Origin: Streptomyces glomeratus | GTDB lineage: Bacteria; Actinomycetota; Actinomycetes; Streptomycetales; Streptomycetaceae | Direction: 5' to 3' | DNA: 64,000 nt | Assembly (NCBI RefSeq): GCF_021462825.1 | Contig: NZ_JAKEEB010000005.1 | Location: 250,501 to 314,500, forward strand | Shown: positions 30,195 to 38,333 of the stretch, in pieces | How the letters are laid out: every line of letters starts with the position of its first letter | How positions within the stretch are numbered: position 1 is the stretch's first letter | Translations under genes and position numbers: made by a program | The notes under the pieces: model-generated | What the model was told of the DNA's origin: nothing | The model's database searches: none | The model's input: only the letters and a program-made list of their open reading frames with translations

Positions 30195-30212
30195 GCTGAG
30201 CGCGCGCTCAGC
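30195..30212. promoter_or_regulatory. Perfect 18-bp palindrome before the thiolase-FadB operon
   Basis: GCTGAGCGCGCGCTCAGC is fully symmetric and lies 43-60 bp upstream of the thiolase start. This is the place and form of an operator for a TetR-type acyl-CoA-responsive repressor. No TetR gene is nearby. A -10-like TAGCAT lies just upstream on the minus strand. Confidence 0.55.
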
Positions 30213-30477
30213 CCCATGCTACTTGTGGGTAACCAAGCTGCCCAGCCCCGCCGGGCCAAGCGGTGAAGGTCACACCGTCGGCAGGGGGTGGGCGCAGGCC
30301 GGTTGGCGCAATTTCGATGGGACTGTTCCGCTTCCACCAGGCGGGTGAGATTCGGGTGGGCTGCCGCGGGCGGGGTTGATGCGTGCGGCGCACCGCGTGT
30401 CGGGTGCGTGCGTTGCGTGCTCCGGGCCGCCGTCGGCCGCGGACGCTCTCGCCCCTGCCGGGTCCCGTGGCCGTCCC

Positions 30478-30923
30478 GTCCGGCAGTGGGGTGGACGGGG
30501 GCCTTTGGCCGTACGGGAGGGCCGTCGGCCTGGCGGTCCGGTGCCAGGGCCGGGCGCCGTATCCGGCGAGCGCGGCCGCAGGGGACGGCGTCGCCGTATC
30601 GCGGCCGGCATCCGCCGATCGCGGCGGTGCTCGGCGCGGGGCGGGCCGGCGAAGGTGTCTGTCTCTGCGCTTGCCCGCTATGGGGCCCGTGGCCGTCCCG
30701 GTACGGCCTGTACCTGTGCTCGTCCCGGTGCGGGGTCCGTGCCTGTCCGGCAGCGGGGTGGGCGGGGGTCTTTGGCCGTATGGGGGAGGGTCGTCGGCCT
30801 GGCGGTCCGGTGCGGTTGGGGGGCTGTGCTTGGCCACCGCAGTGGGACGCTCCGGTATGGGGTGCCCGTGGCCGGCTCGCGCGGGGCGGCTTGTGGCCGC
30901 GCCCGCGCGTCGGGTGTGCGGTG
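30478..30923. repeat. Imperfect direct repeats and copied RNase D gene tail
   Basis: The segment 30478-30545 is repeated with several changes at 30745-30813 (both begin GTCCGGCAG and end GGTCCGGTGC). Bases 30544-30579 match 30978-31013 inside the RNase D gene at 35 of 36 positions, so the gene's 3' end seems to have been partly copied into its own downstream spacer. No convincing gene is seen in 30153-30923; apparent frames there are made of these repeats. Confidence 0.75.
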
Positions 30924-32198
30924 TCAGCCGTGCGTGGACAGTGCTTCCGCCAGTACCGGAGTGACCTGCTCCACCTGCCAGGGCCGAGCGCCGTATCCGG
31001 CGAGCGCGGCCGCGACCGATGCGGCGTCGGTCGTTTTCGGCGGCTCCCAGCACAGGCGCCGCACGATGTCCGGGGAGATCAGGTTCTCCTGCGGCATCGT
31101 GAGCCGCTCCGCGAGCCCCGAGACCGCGGCGCGCGCGGCGGACAGCCGGGCCGCGGCCGCCGGGTCCTTGTCGGCCCACGCGCGCGGCGGCGGGGGACCG
31201 GCCACCGGCTGGCCGGGCTGCGGCAGCTGGGCCTCGGGCAGGGCCTTGGCCCGGTCGATCGCGGCCTGCCACTGCTCCAGCTGGCGCCGGCCCATGCGGT
31301 GACCGAAGCCGTTCAGCGAGGCCAGGGCATGCATGTTCGGCGGCAGGGCCAGCGCGGCCTCGACGATCGCGGCATCCCCGAGCACCTTGCCCGGCGAGAC
31401 GTCCCGGCGCTGTGCGATCCGGTCGCGGGTCTGCCACAGCTCACGGACGGCCGCCATCTGCCGACGGCGGCGCACCTTGTGCATCCCGGACGTGCGCCGC
31501 CAGGGGTCCTTGCGCGGCTCGGCGGGCGGCGCGGAGGCGATCGCCTCGAACTCCTGCCGGGCCCAGTCCAGCTTGCCCTGCCGGTCCAGCTCCTTCTCCA
31601 GGGCGTCCCGCAGATCGACGAGCAGCTCGACGTCGAGGGCGGCATAGCGCAGCCACGGCTCGGGCAGCGGCCGGGTCGACCAGTCGACGGCCGAGTGCCC
31701 CTTCTCCAGTACGAAGCCCAGGACGCTCTCCACCATGGCGCCGAGGCCCACCCGCGGGTACCCGGCGAGCCGCCCCGCCAGCTCGGTGTCGAACAGGCGT
31801 GTGGGCAGCATGCCTATTTCACGGAGACACGGCAGGTCCTGGGTGGCGGCATGCAGCACCCACTCCACTCCGGAGAGCGCCTCGCCGAGGCTCGACAGGT
31901 CGGGGCACGCAACGGGGTCGATCAGTGCGGTGCCCGCGCCCTCGCGGCGCAGCTGGACGAGATAGGCGCGCTGGCCGTATCGGTAGCCGGACGCACGTTC
32001 GGCGTCGACGGCGACGGGGCCTCTGCCTGCCGCGAAAGCGGCGATCACCTCGGCGAGCGAGGCATCGTCGGCGATCACGGGCGGAATGCCGTCGCGCGGC
32101 TCCAGCAACGGGATCGGCGCCGCTTCGACAACGTCCGGAGGGGCGCCTCCGGTGGTTCGCAGTGGGCTGTCTGCTGCGGTCTCTTGGGCGTCGGTCAC
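30924..32198 (-). CDS. RNase D-like 3'-5' exonuclease with HRDC domain
   Basis: A 424-residue protein. The DEDD exonuclease residues are visible as VAVDAERASGYRYG near 64, HAATQDLPCL near 118, FDTELAGRLAG near 137, and the final YAALD near 187. An HRDC RNA/DNA-binding domain follows at about 225-300. A C-terminal region of 120 residues is specific to actinobacteria. The enzyme would trim RNA 3' ends, for example tRNA precursors. GTG 32198 has no ribosome site, but TACCCT (32210-32205) stands 6 nt upstream, so the mRNA is probably leaderless. Its last codons are duplicated in the downstream spacer. Confidence 0.88.
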   Translation of the reverse strand: MTDAQETAADSPLRTTGGAPPDVVEAAPIPLLEPRDGIPPVIADDASLAEVIAAFAAGRGPVAVDAERASGYRYGQRAYLVQLRREGAGTALIDPVACPDLSSLGEALSGVEWVLHAATQDLPCLREIGMLPTRLFDTELAGRLAGYPRVGLGAMVESVLGFVLEKGHSAVDWSTRPLPEPWLRYAALDVELLVDLRDALEKELDRQGKLDWARQEFEAIASAPPAEPRKDPWRRTSGMHKVRRRRQMAAVRELWQTRDRIAQRRDVSPGKVLGDAAIVEAALALPPNMHALASLNGFGHRMGRRQLEQWQAAIDRAKALPEAQLPQPGQPVAGPPPPRAWADKDPAAAARLSAARAAVSGLAERLTMPQENLISPDIVRRLCWEPPKTTDAASVAAALAGYGARPWQVEQVTPVLAEALSTHG

Positions 32199-32224
32199 CT
32201 GTCAAGGGTATCTGTGCGTGGACG

Positions 32225-32258
32225 GCGCCCGTCGACGGAACGTTCCGTCGACGGGCGC
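32225..32258. terminator. 34-bp perfect palindrome between whiI and RNase D genes
   Basis: The symmetric sequence has 17-bp arms and no loop; its core GGAAC/GTTCC is centred at 32241/32242. It lies 27 bp upstream of the RNase D start, after whiI on the same strand. It could end whiI transcripts or be an operator. The rest of 32199-32517 is G-rich with GGGGATGCGG repeats and a second palindrome, ACCCGGATCCGGGT, at 32357-32370. Confidence 0.6.
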
Positions 32259-32517
32259 GAGAGGGGCGTAAACCAGTCACGTGCGTCACATGGCGGCATG
32301 GGCTTCCCGTGCTCACGGGATGCGTGGGACGGGGCGCGTCCAGAGGGTGATGGGTGACCCGGATCCGGGTGGCGGCGGCTCGGCGTGGACGCGGACCGGG
32401 GTGAGGGGCTGGGTGGGGGATGCGGGTGTCCGGACGGGGGATGCGGGGACGGGGAGAGGGGTGAGCGTCGGATGCGGTTGCGGTACGTGGGGCTTCGGGT
32501 GCCGGGTGCGGGGAGGG

Positions 32518-33180
32518 TCAGTGGATGATGCCGGTCCTGAGGGCCACCGCCACCATTCCGGCGCGGTCGCCGGTGCCCAGCTTGCGGGCGATACGGGCGA
32601 GGTGGCTCTTGACGGTCAGTGCGGACAGGCCCATGGAGACACCGATCGCCTTGTTCGACTGGCCCTCGGCGACGAGGCGCAGCACCTCCACCTCGCGTCC
32701 GGACAGTTCGCGGTAGCCGCCCGGGTGACTCGGGGCACCCGGGGGGCGGCGGTGCAGGCGAGCGGCGGCGGCGCCGATCGGGGCGGCGCCGGGTCGGGTG
32801 GGGAGTCCGACGTTCGTGCGCGTACCGGTGACGACGTAACCCTTCACTCCGCCCGCGAGGGCGTTGCGGACCGCGCCGATGTCGTCGGCGGCGGACAGGG
32901 CGAGACCGTTGGGCCAGCCCGCGGCGCGGGTCTCCGACAGCAGGGTGAGGCCGGAGCCGTCGGGGAGGTGGACGTCGGCGACGCAGATGTCACGCGGGTT
33001 GCCGATACGGGGCCGGGCCTCCGCGATCGACGACGCCTCGATGACGTCGCGCACTCCTAGCGCCCAGAGGTGGCGGGTGACGGTGGAACGGACCCGGGGG
33101 TCGGCCACGACCACCATGGCGGTCGGCTTGTTCGGGCGGTAGGCGACCAGGCTTGCGGGCTGCTCGAGGAGAACGGACAC
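32518..33180 (-). CDS. whiI: WhiI, atypical response regulator for sporulation
   Basis: A 220-residue LuxR/NarL-type response regulator. The receiver keeps D69 (VADVHLPDGSG) and S96, but the second acidic residue of the pocket is Pro28 (ADP) and the invariant Lys is Thr118 (GYVVTG), so normal phosphorylation is doubtful. The helix-turn-helix lies at about 160-205. Size, sequence type, closeness to hemE and a WhiG-like promoter all fit S. coelicolor WhiI. WhiI is needed for late sporulation and acts with BldM as a heterodimer. GTG 33180 follows AGGAGG. Confidence 0.85.
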   Translation of the reverse strand: MSVLLEQPASLVAYRPNKPTAMVVVADPRVRSTVTRHLWALGVRDVIEASSIAEARPRIGNPRDICVADVHLPDGSGLTLLSETRAAGWPNGLALSAADDIGAVRNALAGGVKGYVVTGTRTNVGLPTRPGAAPIGAAAARLHRRPPGAPSHPGGYRELSGREVEVLRLVAEGQSNKAIGVSMGLSALTVKSHLARIARKLGTGDRAGMVAVALRTGIIH

Positions 33181-33258
33181 CAGGCCTCCTGGGGGTGCGG
33201 GACGGGGCCGGCTCTGGGGATGAAGCCGGGACGAACCGTGCTTTCAAGGTCACAGTCG

Positions 33259-33286
33259 TCTTCGGCACCAAACCCGTCCTCCTTTA
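33259..33286 (-). promoter_or_regulatory. WhiG sigma factor-type promoter of whiI
   Basis: On the minus strand TAAA (33286-33283) and GCCGAAGA (33266-33259) are 16 bp apart. This fits the WhiG consensus TAAA-N15/16-GCCGATAA with 6 of 8 matches in the -10 part. It lies 79 bp upstream of the whiI start. The rest of 33181-33491 shows no gene. Confidence 0.75.
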
Positions 33287-33491
33287 GAGAATGATCACGA
33301 TTTGGTGAGTAACAATCCGGGCAATTCGGACGCGCGAGCGATCAAGTGAAGATCGGGTCGGTTCGGTCCTTTGCGGAGAAGGGGCCGAAAGTGGTCGTAT
33401 CGACAAAGAGATGGCAAGAGGCGTCAAGTCGGGATTGACAAGGTGTGGCGTACGTGCATGTGGGTGGGTGTCGCGTACATGCGCATGGTCG

Positions 33492-34160
33492 TCAGCGCGG
33501 CTGCGGCCCCCGCCGCTGCGGCAGCGTCACCACAGAGCCGTCTCCCGGGCCCGCCGGGGGCAGACCCGCCACCTGGGCCAGCAGATCGCACCAGGAGGCC
33601 AGATGGGCGGCGGTGTCCGGGGCGCCGCCGAGGCTCTCACGCGGTGTCCAGGAGGCGCGGATCTCGATCTGGGAGGCGGCAGGGCGCGCGGCGAGTCCGC
33701 CGAAGTAGTGGGAGCTCGCGCGCGTGACGGTGCCGCTCGGCTCACCGTACGACAGCCCGCGGGCCTGGAGGGCGCCCGTCAGCCAGGACCAGCACACATC
33801 GGGCAGCAGGGGATCCGCGGCCATCTCCGGTTCGAGTTCCGCACGCACCAGGGTGACCAGGCGGAAGGTGCCCTGCCAGGCTTCGTGCCCGGCCGGTTCG
33901 TGGAGCAGGACGAGCCGCCCGTCGGCCAGGGCCTCGTCCTCGGCGACGACCGACGCCTCCAAGGCGTAGGCGAAAGGGGCCAGCCGCTGCGGCGGGCGTG
34001 TGGGCTCGATCTCGATCTCGGACCGCAGGCGCGCGGTCCTCAGCGCGTCGACAGCGGCACGGAACGGCTGTGGCGCCGTGTCCTTCGCATCCTGGTCTTC
34101 CTCCCCTGCGTCGTCCGTTCCGCCAGCGCCGTCCGTCAGTCGTCCCTGAGCCGCAGCCAT
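33492..34160 (-). CDS. DUF3000 family protein
   Basis: A 222-residue actinobacterial protein of the DUF3000 type. An acidic, disordered start (about 30 residues) leads into a compact domain with EIEIEPTRPPQRLAPFAYAL near 48, a Trp-rich centre, and SSHYFGGLAARP near 150. Function is unknown; the family is almost always found beside hemE in Streptomyces, as here. A TACTCT box close before the ATG at 34160 and the lack of a ribosome site suggest a leaderless transcript. The gene is divergent from hemE across 315 bp. Confidence 0.8.
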   Translation of the reverse strand: MAAAQGRLTDGAGGTDDAGEEDQDAKDTAPQPFRAAVDALRTARLRSEIEIEPTRPPQRLAPFAYALEASVVAEDEALADGRLVLLHEPAGHEAWQGTFRLVTLVRAELEPEMAADPLLPDVCWSWLTGALQARGLSYGEPSGTVTRASSHYFGGLAARPAASQIEIRASWTPRESLGGAPDTAAHLASWCDLLAQVAGLPPAGPGDGSVVTLPQRRGPQPR

Positions 34161-34475
34161 GCGGGGAAGAGTAAGGGGAAGAAAGCGCGTTCGCAGGGAG
34201 AGACACCCGATGCCTCCGGCGGTTTGGCGGGGAACGGCGCGGTGGGGTTGCGACCGTCGCCGCCGGGGTAGAGCCGCGCGCGGGTGCGCCCCCGGAGAAG
34301 CGGTTCGAGCCGTGCCCGGCCGCCGAGCAGCACGAGGTCTGACGGCCCCCGCCCCCGGAGCCGGTGTGATGCATCACAGCCCCGTCCGCGGAGGCGGCAC
34401 CGGGCTCGGGTGCCGCCCGGCCCGGGTGCCGCCCACCCGGGCGGCGCTGCCGGTAAGGCGTGCGAGACTTCTGAC
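34161..34475. promoter_or_regulatory. Divergent control region DUF3000-hemE with palindrome
   Basis: A 14-bp perfect palindrome TGTGATGCATCACA lies at 34365-34378, 97 bp before hemE. It may bind a haem, redox or Crp/Fnr-type regulator, but its spacing differs from the classical Crp site. No small gene is convincing in this gap. Confidence 0.5.
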
Positions 34476-35543
34476 GTGAGTGCCATTGACCGCCCCGCGA
34501 CGGGCCAGCCGACAGCGACGTACGACTCCGCCTTCCTGAAGGCGTGCAGGCGCGAGCCCGTGCCGCACACGCCGGTGTGGTTCATGCGGCAGGCCGGTCG
34601 CTCCCTGCCCGAATACCGCAAGGTGCGCGAGGGCATCCCCATGCTCGAGTCCTGCATGCGGCCCGAGCTGGTCACGGAGATCACGCTTCAGCCGGTCCGC
34701 CGGCACGGCGTGGACGCGGCGATCTACTTCAGCGACATCGTCGTCCCCCTGAAGGCCATCGGCGTCGACCTCGACATCAAGCCCGGCGTCGGCCCCGTCG
34801 TCGCGCACCCGATCCGCAGCCGCGCCGACCTGGCGCAGCTGCGCGACCTGACCCCCGAGGACGTCTCGTACGTCACGGAGGCCATCCGGCTGCTCACCGC
34901 CGAACTGGGCGCGACTCCGCTGATAGGCTTCGCCGGCGCCCCCTTCACCCTCGCGAGCTACCTCATCGAGGGCGGTCCCTCCCGGACGTACGAGCACACC
35001 AAGGCGCTCATGCACGGCGACCCGCAGCTGTGGGCCGACCTGCTGGACCGGCTCTCGGACATCACGGCCGCGTTCCTGAAGGTCCAGATCGAAGCGGGCG
35101 CCTCCGCGGTGCAGCTCTTCGACTCGTGGGCCGGCGCCCTCGCACCCGCGGACTACCGCCGATCGGTGCTGCCCGCCTCGGCCAAGGTCTTCCGGGCCGT
35201 CGAGGCGTACGGCGTGCCCCGTATCCACTTCGGCGTCGGCACCGGAGAGTTGCTCGGTCTGATGGGCGAGGCCGGCGCGGACGTCGTCGGTGTCGACTGG
35301 CGCGTCCCGCTCGACGAGGCGGCCCGACGCGTCGGTCCCGGCAAGGCTCTTCAGGGCAACCTCGATCCGGCGGTCCTCTTCGCCCCGAGGGAGGCCGTCG
35401 AGGCCAAGGCCCGCGAGGTGCTCGACGCCGCCGCCGGTCTTGAGGGCCATGTCTTCAACCTCGGCCACGGCGTCATGCCGGACACCGACCCGGACGCCCT
35501 CACCCGGCTCGTGGAGTACGTCCACACGCAGACGGCACGCTGA
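34476..35543 (+). CDS. hemE: Uroporphyrinogen decarboxylase
   Basis: A 355-residue enzyme that turns uroporphyrinogen III into coproporphyrinogen III in haem synthesis. The family signature [15 protein letters not shown] is near residue 33, and the second signature [17 protein letters not shown] is near 150. The C-terminal [11 protein letters not shown] and [13 protein letters not shown] motifs are present, so it is full length. GTG 34476 has no clear ribosome site, with GAGACT a few bases upstream, so a leaderless start is possible. The later haem genes hemG and hemQ are 4 kb downstream on the same strand. Confidence 0.95.
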   Translation: MSAIDRPATGQPTATYDSAFLKACRREPVPHTPVWFMRQAGRSLPEYRKVREGIPMLESCMRPELVTEITLQPVRRHGVDAAIYFSDIVVPLKAIGVDLDIKPGVGPVVAHPIRSRADLAQLRDLTPEDVSYVTEAIRLLTAELGATPLIGFAGAPFTLASYLIEGGPSRTYEHTKALMHGDPQLWADLLDRLSDITAAFLKVQIEAGASAVQLFDSWAGALAPADYRRSVLPASAKVFRAVEAYGVPRIHFGVGTGELLGLMGEAGADVVGVDWRVPLDEAARRVGPGKALQGNLDPAVLFAPREAVEAKAREVLDAAAGLEGHVFNLGHGVMPDTDPDALTRLVEYVHTQTAR

Positions 35544-35576
35544 CCGTCCCCAGGCCGAAGGACCCCGTCCGCCGTC

Positions 35577-36395
35577 TCACCAACCGGGCCGCGCCCGCCT
35601 GCCCCACTGCACACCGCGCGGCTCGGGCGGCGGCGGGGTGCCCTGGCGCAGCGGCCAGGCCAGGGCCATGCCCACGAGGAAGCCGACCACATGGGCCGCG
35701 TACGCCACCGTCCCGGCCTTGGAGACCCCTGTCCCGGACGAGTAGAGCGCCTGGAGCACGAACCAGAAGCCCAGCACCGTCCACGCGGGCAGTCGCAGCG
35801 GCAGGAAGAGCAGGAACGGCACCAGGATCCAGACCCTGACCCTGGGGTAGAGGACCAGATACGCGCCGAGCACCCCCGCGATCGCGCCTGACGCACCGAT
35901 CAGCGGTTCGCCCGAAGTGCCGTTGAGATACGCGAAGCCGTACGCGGCGGCGTACCCGCACGCCACATAGAAGAGCGCGAACCGGATGTGGCCCAGGCGG
36001 TCCTCGATGTTGTTGCCGAAGATCAGCAGGAACAGCATGTTGCCGAGCAGGTGCAGCCAGCTGCCGTGCAGGAACATGGCCGTGAAGACGGACACCAGCG
36101 GCGACTTGTGGTACTCCGGCTGGCCCACCACGCAGCCCGGCCCGTGCGGGCCGATGCCCACCGCACCCGAGGGCACCAGCCGCGGAAGCTGATCGTGGAT
36201 CAACTCACGGGGCACCGCCGCGTAATGCTGCAGGAACGCCTGGAGGTGACACAGCTGGGACAGGTCGCTCTGTCCCGCCACCGAGCCCGCTATGCCGGGG
36301 GTGAACAGGAAGACGACGAAGTTGGCCGCGATCAGCGCATACGTCACATAGGGCGTGCGCCGCACCGGGTTCACGTCATGAACGGGGATGACCAC
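35577..36395 (-). CDS. Rhomboid family intramembrane serine protease
   Basis: A 272-residue polytopic membrane protein with six or more helices. The catalytic Ser is in GEPLIGASGAIAGVLGAYL near residue 168, and the His in YAAHVVGFLVGMAL near 238. The conserved HGSWLHLLGNMLFL near 110 carries the family's His/Asn residues. A long loop after helix 1 (about 35-95) contains two Cys. It cleaves membrane proteins within or near their helices. GTG 36395 lacks a ribosome site. It is convergent with hemE. Confidence 0.9.
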   Translation of the reverse strand: MVIPVHDVNPVRRTPYVTYALIAANFVVFLFTPGIAGSVAGQSDLSQLCHLQAFLQHYAAVPRELIHDQLPRLVPSGAVGIGPHGPGCVVGQPEYHKSPLVSVFTAMFLHGSWLHLLGNMLFLLIFGNNIEDRLGHIRFALFYVACGYAAAYGFAYLNGTSGEPLIGASGAIAGVLGAYLVLYPRVRVWILVPFLLFLPLRLPAWTVLGFWFVLQALYSSGTGVSKAGTVAYAAHVVGFLVGMALAWPLRQGTPPPPEPRGVQWGRRARPGW

Positions 36396-36520
36396 AAGGA
36401 AGTAGTGCCCTGGATGCGACCGGCAAATCGGTGAACGTGGCGCTCCGCCCGTGCGTATGTCTCCTCAACCGGCCGCGGTGCGGGCAAGCCGTGTCGCGGG
36501 GACGACGTGAGGAACAGGCG

Positions 36521-36859
36521 ATGAACGACAGAGTTACTCCTCCGATACACGCTCTGCCCGACGGCGAGGCCGAGCTGGCGCTCGTGGTCCGCCTGCCCTG
36601 GGAGGACGTTGCCCGGCTCGGCCAGGAGGCCGGGCGGCTGGCCTCCCAGATGCAGCGTCCCGTGACGCTCGACGAGGCCGTCAGCCACCGTCTGCGCTCC
36701 ACCCGGCCCGCCGCGCACGCCAAGCCGGCCGCGCAGCCCCAGCCGGCCGCCGTGACCTCCAGCGCGTCCGTGTCCTCGCTGCCGTCGCGGCCGCCGGCCG
36801 AGCAGGCCCGGCAGGCGATCGAGAGGATCAACGGAGTCGGCCAGCACGAGACGGCCTGA
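36521..36859 (+). CDS. Small conserved protein of unknown function
   Basis: A 112-residue acidic-to-neutral protein. Residues 15-70 form a predicted helical/beta domain, and the Ala/Pro-rich section 66-95 is probably flexible. The end returns to a helix. No motif is recognised. ATG 36521 follows GAGGA at the right distance; an upstream in-frame start at 36431 has none. It is divergent from the rhomboid gene and convergent with the flavoprotein gene. Confidence 0.6.
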   Translation: MNDRVTPPIHALPDGEAELALVVRLPWEDVARLGQEAGRLASQMQRPVTLDEAVSHRLRSTRPAAHAKPAAQPQPAAVTSSASVSSLPSRPPAEQARQAIERINGVGQHETA

Positions 36860-36907
36860 GCGGGCATCGCCCCGCGACGCCACGGGAACCGCGGCCGGAT
36901 GCGTCGC

Positions 36908-38311
36908 CTACCGGGGCGCCTTCCGCACCGCCGCGGCCGCCTTGCGCGCGGCCACCAGGACCGGGTCCCACACCGGGGAGAAAGGCGGTGCGTACCCCAG
37001 GTCGAGCGCTGTCATCTCCTCCACCGTCATCCGTGCCGTCAGCGCCACCGCCGCGATGTCGACGCGCTTGGCCGCGCCCTCCCGGCCGACGATCTGCACG
37101 CCGAGCAGCCGCCCCGTACGGCGTTCGGCGAGCATCTTGACGGTCATGGGCGCGGCGTCCGGGTAGTAGCCCGCGCGGCTGGTCGACTCGACGACGACCA
37201 CCTCGTACTGGAGCCCGGCCCGCCGCGCGTCCTTCTCGCGCAGCCCGGTGCGCGCGATCTCCAGGTCGCAGACCTTGCTCACGGCCGTGCCGACCACGCC
37301 CGGGAACGTCGCGTAGCCGCCGCCCGCGTTGGTGCCGATGACCTGCCCGTGCTTGTTGGCGTGGGTGCCCAGCGCGATATGCCGTTCGCGACCAGCGACG
37401 AGGTCGAGCACCTCGACGCAGTCGCCGCCCGCCCAGATGTTCTCGTGGCCGCGCACCCGCATCGCCAGGTCCGTGAGCAGCCCGCCGTGCTCGCCGAGCG
37501 GCAGACCGGCAGCCTTCGCCAGGGCGCTCTCCGGGCGTACGCCGATCCCGAGGATCACCACGTCGGCCGGGTACTCCGCCTCGTCCGTGGCGACCGCCCG
37601 GACCGCCGGCCGGCTCCCGTCCTTCGTGAGGATCCCGGTGACGGCGGCGTCGTTCACCATGGTGATCCCCAGACCCTCCATGGCGTCGCGCACCAGCCGG
37701 CCCATGTCCGGGTCGAGGGTCGCCATGGGCTCGCTGCCGCGGTTGACGACCGTGACCTCGTAACCACGGTTGATCAGCGCCTCGGCCATCTCCACGCCGA
37801 TGTAGCCCGCGCCGACGACCACCGCGCGGCGCCCCTCGGTGCTTGCCAGCGTGTCCAGCAGGGCCTGGCCGTCGTCGAGGGTCTGCACCCCGTGCACCCC
37901 GGGCGCGTGGATGCCGGGCAGGTCGGGGCGGATCGGGCGGGCACCGGTCGCGATCACGAGCTTGTCGTACGACGTCCAGGTCTCGGCACCGGAATCGGCG
38001 TCACGCGCGCGTACCCGGCAGCGCGCGACATCGATCTCCGTGATCTCCGTCCGCATCCGCAGATCGATGCCGCGCGCCCGGTGCTCTTCCGGTGTGCGGG
38101 CGATCAGCCGGTCCCGGTCGCTGACGTCGCCGCCCACCCAGTACGGGATGCCGCACGCCGAGTACGAGGAGAAGTGGCCGCGTTCGAATGCCACGATCTC
38201 CAGCTCGTCCGGGCCCTTGAGGCGGCGTGCCTGCGATGCGGAGCTCATGCCCGCCGCATCGCCCCCGATGACGACCAGGCGCTCTCTCGTACGGCTCATA
38301 CTCATGCCCAC
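36908..38311 (-). CDS. CoA-disulfide reductase-like FAD/NAD(P) oxidoreductase
   Basis: A 467-residue flavoprotein of the pyridine nucleotide-disulfide family. The FAD site VVIGGDAAGMSSA is near residue 13, the single redox Cys is in SYSACGIPYW near 53, the NAD(P) site VVGAGYIGVEMAEAL near 170, and the second FAD motif IWAGGDCVEV near 297. One active-site Cys is the pattern of CoA-disulfide reductase, NADH oxidase and NADH peroxidase. CoA-disulfide is unlikely as main substrate because actinobacteria use mycothiol. The start is uncertain: GTG 38311, ATG 38305 or ATG 38299. Confidence 0.85.
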   Translation of the reverse strand: MGMSMSRTRERLVVIGGDAAGMSSASQARRLKGPDELEIVAFERGHFSSYSACGIPYWVGGDVSDRDRLIARTPEEHRARGIDLRMRTEITEIDVARCRVRARDADSGAETWTSYDKLVIATGARPIRPDLPGIHAPGVHGVQTLDDGQALLDTLASTEGRRAVVVGAGYIGVEMAEALINRGYEVTVVNRGSEPMATLDPDMGRLVRDAMEGLGITMVNDAAVTGILTKDGSRPAVRAVATDEAEYPADVVILGIGVRPESALAKAAGLPLGEHGGLLTDLAMRVRGHENIWAGGDCVEVLDLVAGRERHIALGTHANKHGQVIGTNAGGGYATFPGVVGTAVSKVCDLEIARTGLREKDARRAGLQYEVVVVESTSRAGYYPDAAPMTVKMLAERRTGRLLGVQIVGREGAAKRVDIAAVALTARMTVEEMTALDLGYAPPFSPVWDPVLVAARKAAAAVRKAPR

Positions 38312-38333
38312 ACGCTACGGGGGAGTGTCACCC

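Noticed and set aside
30478..30813. Direct repeats as a possible CRISPR array
   Set aside because: Only two imperfect copies of about 68 bp, no regular short spacers and no cas genes.
30208..31437. 409-codon minus-strand frame over the RNase D tail and repeat spacer
   Set aside because: Its N-terminal part is RNase D read out of frame, and the rest is repeated PPY/TPLPD-like low-complexity sequence that follows the DNA repeats.
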